From Bog-756 sp963839925 (lineage in GTDB: Bacteria > Actinomycetota > Acidimicrobiia > Acidimicrobiales > RAAP-2), in NCBI GenBank assembly GCA_963839925.1, contig CAWIWV010000002.1:558001-622000 (forward strand): a stretch of DNA of 64,000 nucleotides, given 5' to 3'. Below the pieces are notes generated by a model. It saw nothing but the letters and a program-made list of their open reading frames with translations. It was not told the DNA's origin and searched no databases. A program made the translations under genes and the position numbers. Of the stretch, positions 58,441-64,000 are shown one piece after another; position 1 is the first letter of the stretch; each line of letters starts with the position of its first letter.

Positions 58441-59778
58441 TCAGCCCCTTACCGAGAAGAGCCTCCACGGATCCGGAACGCCTTTGAGTTCGTGTTCGCC
58501 CCGATCGTCGAACTCGAACCCCGAGCCGGCCACGAGCATCGGGACCGCTGCCGAGACCCACACCTCACCGGGTGAGGCCGCAGCAAGCACCCGCGCCGCG
58601 ATGTGCACCCCGATGCCGGCGATATCTGTTTCCCGGATCTCCACCTCTCCCGTGTGAAGTCCGGCCCGGATTTGGAGGTCGAGCGGTCTGAGGGCATCGC
58701 CTAGGGCTTGTGCACAACGGATGGCCCGTCCGGGGCCGTCGAACGTAGCCAAGATTCCGTCGCCGGTGTTCTTCACGATCCGCCCCTGGTGTTTGCCGAC
58801 GAGAGTTCGGGCGAGGGCGTCGTGTGTCTCCAGGAGATTCCGCCACGCGCTGTCGCCGAGAGCAGACGCTCGTTCGGTCGAGCCCACGATGTCGGTGAAC
58901 AGGATGGCGGCAAGCGCCCGGTCCGAAACTGGCGTCGTCGTGAGACGGCTCAGGAACCCGTCGATCTCTCGCAAGATCTGCTCTCCACCGGGTTCGCCGA
59001 ACGGCCACCCGTCGTCACCCGGCAGGCGAGCGAAGCGCGCACCCGCAACGTGATCAGCGATGTACTGGCCACGTTCGATCGGTATCGCCTGGAAGCCCTC
59101 GCGATGAAGCACGAGGGTCGGCACTCGCACCGACGACAGCGTGTTGCGCACGTCCGTGAGATCCAAGAACTCCCGGGCCGCCATGGTGGGAGTCATGGCC
59201 AGTCGCTGCGACCTGGCGTACCAGGGAGCAAAGGACGGATCCCGCTTAGCGAGGTCGGGAAACAAGAACTCACCCAGGCCAGGCGTACCCCAGGCGCCGA
59301 GGATGCCCTCGGTCAACACGGTCACATCCGCTTCCGACATCCCGCCGGGGTCGTCAGGTGTCTCCACGAACCCGGCATAGGTATTGATCAGAAGCAGCCC
59401 CGACGTCCGCAGCGGATGGGTCGCCGCAAAGAGAATCGCCGGAGGCCCGGAATCCGCGAACCCGCCGAGCACGGCCGACTCGGATCCGACCTCGTCCAAC
59501 ACGGCTTGCGCGTCGTCCGCCCATCGTTCCCAGGGAGGAAGGTTCTCTCCCGACGGAGGATCGGATGCACCGTGACCTCGTCCGTCGAAGGTGATGACCC
59601 GGGCCCTGGCGGCGAGCCAGTCGAGGAATTCGACATACGGCGGCCAGTCCCATCGGAGATCGATGCAGTCGCCCGAACCCGCAAACCACACCACGTCGAC
59701 ATCACCCTCGCCGAAGACCTGGTAGGCGATGCGGTCCTCCCCGAGGAGCACGTACTGAGTTTCAGGCGGGTTGTTCAT
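58441..59778 (-). CDS. Alpha/beta-hydrolase domain fused to class III adenylate/guanylate cyclase
   Basis: The 445-residue protein has an N-terminal alpha/beta-hydrolase domain (residues about 1-270: FAGSGDCIDLRWDW, VITFDGRGHGASDPP) and a C-terminal class III cyclase domain (about 280-445). Cyclase motifs include LAAILFTDIVGSTERASALG (first metal Asp), VKNTGDGILATFDGP (second metal Asp) and HELKGVPDPWRLF. The transition-state Asn of GxxVNxAAR is His here (GIGVHIAARV), as in many actinobacterial members. In the hydrolase the elbow LGGFADSGPPA does not show the usual GxSxG serine, so this part may only sense ligands. It is probably a cytosolic receptor-cyclase making cAMP. Confidence 0.9.
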   Translation of the reverse strand: MNNPPETQYVLLGEDRIAYQVFGEGDVDVVWFAGSGDCIDLRWDWPPYVEFLDWLAARARVITFDGRGHGASDPPSGENLPPWERWADDAQAVLDEVGSESAVLGGFADSGPPAILFAATHPLRTSGLLLINTYAGFVETPDDPGGMSEADVTVLTEGILGAWGTPGLGEFLFPDLAKRDPSFAPWYARSQRLAMTPTMAAREFLDLTDVRNTLSSVRVPTLVLHREGFQAIPIERGQYIADHVAGARFARLPGDDGWPFGEPGGEQILREIDGFLSRLTTTPVSDRALAAILFTDIVGSTERASALGDSAWRNLLETHDALARTLVGKHQGRIVKNTGDGILATFDGPGRAIRCAQALGDALRPLDLQIRAGLHTGEVEIRETDIAGIGVHIAARVLAAASPGEVWVSAAVPMLVAGSGFEFDDRGEHELKGVPDPWRLFSVRG

Positions 59779-60079
59779 CGGCCAGCAGTCTTGTCGGTCC
59801 GTCCACTGGGCGCACTGGGATCACGATTAGGCGTTGTCCGCAGACGTTCTGCGGTGCCCCGGTAATGCCGGACAGCACACTGGTGGGCCTGCCCCACTTG
59901 TGTTGTTACACGGTTGATCCACTGGCTCTGGACTGGGGACCATCGAATCACAGTCAACCTCGACCGTCGACGTCTCGACGTACGGTTTTAGGCGCTCCTT
60001 CGCCTGCTCCGATGTAATTCTTATTCTCGACTGGTTTCCTGGCAGTGGAGATTGGAGGAAAGGCGGAAAGGGGGTAGTC
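59779..60079. other. Intergenic stretch without a supported gene
   Basis: About 300 bases between the divergent cyclase gene and a small protein gene. The only frames are short and do not look coding. I see no strong repeat, hairpin or RNA gene; promoters for the two flanking genes must lie here. Confidence 0.5.
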
Positions 60080-60283
60080 GTGGCGGTCCGAGCCGGGCTG
60101 GTCGTGCAGTGTGACAACGAGGGGTGTCGTGCAGCACTCCCGTTGGAGGAAGGCGAGTATCCGTTCGACATCGTCTGCCAGGAACCAGGCTGGACGTGGT
60201 CGAGCTCCCAGGGATATCTCTGTCCGATTCACGCCGTTGTTTGGAGCATCGTTGCGCCGCATGCCAGGTGGCGATCCGGATAG
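60080..60283 (+). CDS. Small cysteine-rich (zinc-ribbon-like) protein
   Basis: GTG 60080, preceded by AAAGGGGG at good spacing, encodes 67 residues. The cysteines VQCDNEGCRAALP (C-x4-C) and GYLCPIH (C-x2-H), with FDIVCQEPGWTWSSSQG between, look like a small zinc-binding module of a type seen in actinobacterial hypothetical proteins. The function is unknown. An AraC-like C-terminal relic follows in another frame, so this gene may be a survivor of a partly eroded locus. Confidence 0.55.
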   Translation: MAVRAGLVVQCDNEGCRAALPLEEGEYPFDIVCQEPGWTWSSSQGYLCPIHAVVWSIVAPHARWRSG

Positions 60284-60289
60284 CCATCT

Positions 60290-60438
60290 CTGAGGTCGGA
60301 GCGCCAACCTGGTCGGTTGCTGCCCGCGTAGCGGTGCTTCGGGCCATCCCCCACGCCACCGATCCGGGGACCTTTCGTCGATTGTTTCCGGCCAGGGTCG
60401 GGATCACCCCGGTCGACTTTCGACGTCAGTTCGGATGA
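60290..60438 (+). pseudogene. Relic of an AraC/GlxA-type HTH C-terminus
   Basis: In frame 1 the sequence reads VAARVAVLRAIPHATDPGTF, then RRLFPARVGITPVDFRRQFG and stop at 60438. This matches the end of AraC-family DNA-binding domains (AARxGFxxxxTFRRxFRRxxGxTPxxYRRxF). No start codon or upstream part of such a regulator exists; the preceding 67-residue gene is in a different frame. It is the tail of an eroded gene, and converges with the gamma-glutamyltransferase gene. Confidence 0.6.
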
Positions 60439-60449
60439 AGTAGTCGGGA

Positions 60450-62189
60450 CTACCTCCCGAGGGCGTAGGCGGCGCGACGGGGATCGGCACCGGCTCGCAG
60501 CGTGTTCCGTCTCCCTGCCCCGGTCGCCGGATGCTGGCGGATCATCGCCACCGATCCCGACTCGAACTCGAACGGCGGCCATTCCCGCACGTCGTGTCCG
60601 AGAGACGCCAGCTCCTGCAGCGTGGCTTCGGGTACCCGGTTCTCGACCGCCACCATCCCCTCGGGATGGCCGTGGGGATGGAACGAGTTGGGGAAAGCCA
60701 TCGAGATGGCTCGAGGGGCTTCGACTGCCTGCTGTTCGGTCATGCCGAACACGGCAACGTTCAGCAGGGACTGAAGCGTCGCCTGGACGATCATGTCGCC
60801 ACCCGGACAGGTGATCGGCCAGACCATCCCGTCGTCGTCGGTCACGATGACCGGTGACGGGGTGATACGAGGACGTCGACCTGGACCGAGACACGCCGGA
60901 TGATCTGGATCAGTGCGGCTCTGCACTCCGCGTCCTGACACGATCACCCCCAGCCCGGGGACGATCGGGCTCATCGCAAGGGTGTCGCTCGGCGCGGTCG
61001 CAAAGGCGTTGCCCATGCCGTCGACGACGGTGACCTGGGTGGTCGAGTGGATCTGATCAGCCTCGTTGCGCAGCGTGAACAAGTCGGGGAGCGATCGATC
61101 GGGTCGTATCAGAGCGGACAGCTCAGCGGCGTGCTCATCCGACAGCAGAAGTTCCAAGTCGACATCACCGGCATCCCCGTAGAAGCGCTCACGATCGGAG
61201 AACGCCAGCTTCACCACCTCGATGACGTGGTGAAGATAGCTCGCGGAGTTGTGGCCGAGCGCCCCCAACTCGACATGCTGGAGGATCGCGAGCGCCTGAT
61301 TGAGCGCCGGTCCCTGCGACCACTGCGGTGGGGTCGTATGAACCGTGAGGTTCCCCAGACCCGAGAATGATCTGCGAGGTGCGGGCGCCACCTCGGCTCG
61401 GAAGTCGGCCAGATCCTCGATCGTGAGAAAGCCCCCGCCTTCGGTGACGAACTCCACCATCGCCTCGGCCACCTTGCCCTCGTAGAAGGCCCGGCGCACC
61501 GCGTCGAGACCGGAGCGGCGGCGGTCCTCGGGTGAGGCATCAGTTGCTCTCGACAGCGAGGTCGACTCGGCTTCGACCAGCCCCGTGAGCAAGCGGGCGA
61601 GATCCGGCTGCACCAGCCGATCCCCGGGGCGCGCCCGGCGACCGTCGATGCAGTAGACGGCTGCCGAAGACGGCCACTGTTCGTAGATCCAGGCGAACAT
61701 GTCCAGTCCCGTCGCCACCGTCGCGTCGAGCACGAATCCTTCGGTTGCGAGCTCGATGGCCGGGGCCACGACATCGGCGAATGACCAGGTCCCGAAGTTT
61801 TCCAGTGCCGACAGCCAGCCGGCCAGGGCACCTGGCACGATGCTCGCAGAAAGTCCGGGAGGCATGTCCGTCCCGTGACGCTCGGCATACCCCTCCACGC
61901 TTGCGGACGACGACCACCGACCGACTCCGGCCACACTCACCACGTCGTCGGTGCCGGCCGACCGGATCAGGATCGGCGCGATGCCGCCGAGGTTGCACAT
62001 GTCGACCTGGACGACGTTGGTCGCCAAACCGGCAGCGACGCCGGCGTCGATGGCGTTCCCTCCGGACTCGAGGACCCGACCGGCAATCTGGACGGTCAGG
62101 GGATGCCCTGTCACCGCCATCCAGCGATCACCGACCAGCGTGGGTCGAGAGCTCTCCGACCGAGGCAGGCCGACAGGTCCGGGCCGCAT
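60450..62189 (-). CDS. Gamma-glutamyltransferase family protein
   Basis: The 579-residue Ntn-hydrolase-type protein has the family segments AVTGHPLTVQIAGRVLESGGNAIDAGVA and NFGTWSFADVVAPAIELATEGF. It also has HTTPPQWSQGPALNQALAIL and, at the self-cleavage site, HSTTQVTVVDGMGNAFA, where canonical enzymes read TTHxSVVD. The Thr nucleophile is kept, while the following His is Gln. RITPSPVIV and MVWPITCPGGDMIVQATLQ replace the classical lid segments. No signal peptide is evident, so a cytosolic role (for example capsule or glutathione-like turnover) is likely. Start ATG 62189; the substrate is not known. Confidence 0.85.
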   Translation of the reverse strand: MRPGPVGLPRSESSRPTLVGDRWMAVTGHPLTVQIAGRVLESGGNAIDAGVAAGLATNVVQVDMCNLGGIAPILIRSAGTDDVVSVAGVGRWSSSASVEGYAERHGTDMPPGLSASIVPGALAGWLSALENFGTWSFADVVAPAIELATEGFVLDATVATGLDMFAWIYEQWPSSAAVYCIDGRRARPGDRLVQPDLARLLTGLVEAESTSLSRATDASPEDRRRSGLDAVRRAFYEGKVAEAMVEFVTEGGGFLTIEDLADFRAEVAPAPRRSFSGLGNLTVHTTPPQWSQGPALNQALAILQHVELGALGHNSASYLHHVIEVVKLAFSDRERFYGDAGDVDLELLLSDEHAAELSALIRPDRSLPDLFTLRNEADQIHSTTQVTVVDGMGNAFATAPSDTLAMSPIVPGLGVIVSGRGVQSRTDPDHPACLGPGRRPRITPSPVIVTDDDGMVWPITCPGGDMIVQATLQSLLNVAVFGMTEQQAVEAPRAISMAFPNSFHPHGHPEGMVAVENRVPEATLQELASLGHDVREWPPFEFESGSVAMIRQHPATGAGRRNTLRAGADPRRAAYALGR

Positions 62190-62232
62190 GGGTCTCGACC
62201 CTACAGCGCCTGTTGCTCAGATCGCCTTGGAG

Positions 62233-63654
62233 TCAGACGCCCATCTCCGCCTGGATCGTCCCGTCCTTGATTGCCGCAACGAATGCTGCGTGGTCGGCAT
62301 CGTTCTGATCGGCATAGGCGGCCGCGAAATCGGCCGTCGACTCGTCGAACACGTCACCCGATCCGAGATAGGAAGAGATCGCGATCTCGTCGCCTGAACG
62401 GGCATGGGCTCGTGCGAGCGTCCACGCGCACATGCAGGCGTAGATGACGAGAAGATCGGGAACGATCGTTTCGATGTCCGCTGAGGCTTTCCAATCCCAG
62501 AGCTGGCGCATGTAGAAGTCGCGGGTGACGCCGTCGGGAGACAGATGCCGCTCCCATCCGAGAAAGATGTCGCTCGCGGCCTGCATCAACCGTTGCCCCT
62601 CGACGACCCGCTTGCCGTGATTGCTCTCCCTCTCGGTGTGGGTGAAGCGCTCGAGCACGGAGGCTTCGGCCTCCTTGACCTGTAGGAACAGCGGGTCCCA
62701 GAGGTCACTTCCCGAGAACAGGGCCAACCAGCATCTCGTACCCACACTGCCCACCCCGACCACCTTTCGGGCGAGCGCGGTGAACCGGTACTCGCTCAAC
62801 AGTTGACGGCGATCGGAGGTGAGCGTGCTTCGATACGAGCGCAACCCCTCGTGAACGATCTCGGTGACCCTGTCCGCTTCGGCCTGGCTCTCGTACAGCT
62901 CTTCGACCGGAACCAGGAGGGGCGGGTCGCTGCGGAACCGAAGCTCCCCATCGACGACGATGGTCATCTTGTTGGCGGCCTTCAACCGGTCCTTCGAGCC
63001 GGCCTTGGTTGCCGCCTGCTCGAGCCGCCTCAGTCCCGTTTGACCGGCTTCTTCACCCCAGAGTCGGACGATCTCTGCAAGATCGAGCTTGGCGTACCAG
63101 ATGTCGAGCTTGTGCTGACCCGCGAACGAGTGCATCGCCTCTCGATAGGTGCGGATGGCGCGCACGACCATGCGTCGATTGAACGACACATCGAACCCGC
63201 GGCTTCTTCCGGCGATCTCGAGGCTCGCGGCCAGACGCTTGACGTCCCACTCGAACGGCCCGGGGGCAGTCTCGTCGAAGTCATTGACGTCGAAGAGCAT
63301 CGAGCGCTCCGGTGAAGCGAACCCTCCGAAGTTCGAGAGATGGGCGTCTCCGCACAGCTGAACAGTGAGGTCGCTCGTCGGAAGGGTTGCCAGGTCGGCC
63401 GCCATCGGCAGCGCTGCTCCCCGGTAGTAGGCGAACGGTGAGGCGGCCATCCGACCGTGGCGGACCGGTACCAGCTCGGGAACTCTCGTCGTCTCCTGTT
63501 CGAGGAGGAGGTCGAGCGGTGTGGTCGTACGACTCGTCGGTGACCACTCTGCATGAGAGCTGCGCGGGGTGACCTTCCGAGCGGCCTTTCCGAGCGCAGC
63601 TCGCTCTTGTGGCAAGAGATGCGCCCCTGGAGCGGGCACTGTTGTGGTTGTCAC
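62233..63654 (-). CDS. DUF2252 domain protein
   Basis: GTG 63654 follows an AGGAG site and gives 473 residues. The DUF2252 motifs include RVPELVPVRHGRMAASPFAYYRGAA, TVQLCGDAHLSNFGGFASPE (a kinase-like GDAHLxNFG catalytic loop) and LFDVNDFDETAPGPFEWDVKR (a D..D.A segment like the metal-binding loop). RDFYMRQLWDWKASADI is toward the end. The fold resembles aminoglycoside-phosphotransferase-type kinases, but the substrate and activity are unknown. The gene lies 43 bases from the GGT gene on the same strand, so the two may be co-transcribed. Confidence 0.88.
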   Translation of the reverse strand: MTTTTVPAPGAHLLPQERAALGKAARKVTPRSSHAEWSPTSRTTTPLDLLLEQETTRVPELVPVRHGRMAASPFAYYRGAALPMAADLATLPTSDLTVQLCGDAHLSNFGGFASPERSMLFDVNDFDETAPGPFEWDVKRLAASLEIAGRSRGFDVSFNRRMVVRAIRTYREAMHSFAGQHKLDIWYAKLDLAEIVRLWGEEAGQTGLRRLEQAATKAGSKDRLKAANKMTIVVDGELRFRSDPPLLVPVEELYESQAEADRVTEIVHEGLRSYRSTLTSDRRQLLSEYRFTALARKVVGVGSVGTRCWLALFSGSDLWDPLFLQVKEAEASVLERFTHTERESNHGKRVVEGQRLMQAASDIFLGWERHLSPDGVTRDFYMRQLWDWKASADIETIVPDLLVIYACMCAWTLARAHARSGDEIAISSYLGSGDVFDESTADFAAAYADQNDADHAAFVAAIKDGTIQAEMGV

Positions 63655-63808
63655 TGAGATCTCCTCTCGATGCTGCGCTCCGGGCAGGGCCACCTCCGGC
63701 GACAACCGTCGAGCGCGCACGTTGTAACTGCGATCGTATGCTGGATCTTCAGCCAGTGACTGGGGGTTCCGCCGGGCAGCTCACGGAAGCCTGAATCGGA
63801 GGTCGTCG

Positions 63809-64000
63809 ATGTCCAGTTGGGTGAGGGCACGAGACCCTGGGCTGCTCATCGTCAAGAGATCGGTGCGCGCGGCGATCGTGATGCCCCTGACCTTCGCGGT
63901 TGCACATCTGGCCTTTTCCGATCCCCAAGTCAGTTTGTTCGCCGCCTTTGGCTCCTTCGCGCTCCTGCTGCTGGTGGAGTTCCCGGGCCGACCCCGGGTG
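63809..64000 (+). CDS. FUSC-type membrane transporter, 3' truncated by the window
   Basis: ATG 63809 with a CGGAGG site starts a protein whose first 64 residues lie in the window. It has a basic start (SWVRARDPGLLIVKRSVRAA) and then hydrophobic spans including VMPLTFAVAHLAFSDPQVSL and FAAFGSFALLLLVEFPG. This is the N-terminal pattern of fusaric-acid-resistance/aromatic-acid-exporter-type (FUSC) membrane proteins. The rest is beyond base 64000. It is divergent from the DUF2252 gene. Confidence 0.7.
   Translation, partial: MSSWVRARDPGLLIVKRSVRAAIVMPLTFAVAHLAFSDPQVSLFAAFGSFALLLLVEFPGRPRV

Noticed and set aside
59954..60407. Minus-strand frames of about 120 codons
   Set aside because: They are antisense to the small Cys-rich gene and the AraC relic, and have no recognisable motifs.
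57532..60438. Genomic island downstream of tRNA-Ala
   Set aside because: A lipoprotein, cyclase and gene relic follow, but no integrase, direct repeat of the tRNA end or clear base-composition shift was seen.

Overview
This is high-GC DNA from an actinomycete-type bacterium. The chromosomal markers are a WhiB regulator beside a paired ArsA/Get3 ATPase operon, a GlnR-type nitrogen regulator with its DNA boxes, a topoisomerase I with a lysine/alanine-rich tail, a group 2 sigma factor, two tandem TrkA-type proteins divergent from an APC permease, and a deazaflavin-type nitroreductase-like protein. DUF929 proteins, VKOR and CoA-transferase/amidohydrolase catabolic genes fit Acidimicrobiia, but that class assignment is an inference. 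I saw no prophage, insertion sequence, integrase or CRISPR array.

Layout. 1-9.7 kb: a catabolic block (two family III CoA transferases flanking a frameshifted amidohydrolase, plus a Ddn-like protein), then a minus-strand four-gene membrane operon (COX4-like, COX3/NorE-like and two paralogous membrane proteins) divergent from a TetR gene, then a second amidohydrolase. 9.8-17.1 kb: tRNA-Thr and the housekeeping run holB-tmk-topA-hppA on the minus strand. 17.4-22.2 kb: an APC permease fused to an OB-fold, divergent from two TrkA proteins and an HAD phosphatase. 22.2-25.8 kb: a tiny membrane peptide, a sigma factor, an unknown protein and nadE. 25.8-29.4 kb: a nitrogen block of glnII (with a four-half-site GlnR-like operator), a GSI-type glnA and glnR, the last apparently starting at ATC. 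29.4-34.1 kb: RidA, a compact fused molybdenum hydroxylase-like protein, an A-type Fe-S carrier divergent from Mrp, and NUDIX.

34.2-41.8 kb: an alpha/beta hydrolase, a DUF929-VKOR-DUF929 disulfide operon, WhiB divergent from two ArsA ATPases, a receiver protein and a CorC-like CBS protein. 41.8-44.3 kb: a lipoprotein, tRNA-Pro, a small mosaic (SHOCT fragment, HTH protein) and a bimodular dCTP deaminase. 44.4-49.5 kb: a metal transport block with a soluble PRC-MgtE_N sensor, CBS domains in another frame, and two convergent NRAMP-like permeases that lack the classical metal motifs. The second permease has a long, hairpin-rich leader. 49.5-64 kb: a secreted IPT/TIG protein with a 255-bp DNA repeat, TauE/SafE, P450, an FMN split-barrel protein, an aldo/keto reductase, ppk1, tRNA-Ala, a lipoprotein, an alpha/beta-hydrolase-cyclase fusion, a small Cys-rich protein, an AraC relic, a gamma-glutamyltransferase, a DUF2252 protein and the start of an FUSC-type membrane protein.

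How the parts may work together. GlnR probably controls glnII from the same cluster. VKOR probably recycles the two exported DUF929 thiol proteins. The TrkA pair probably gates a K+ or amino-acid permease. The PRC/MgtE_N/CBS module is proposed as a cytosolic Mg2+ or metal sensor for the adjacent NRAMP-like permease. The last point is the most promising candidate for an under-described system here. All functions come from reading the sequence and family knowledge; no searches were run.
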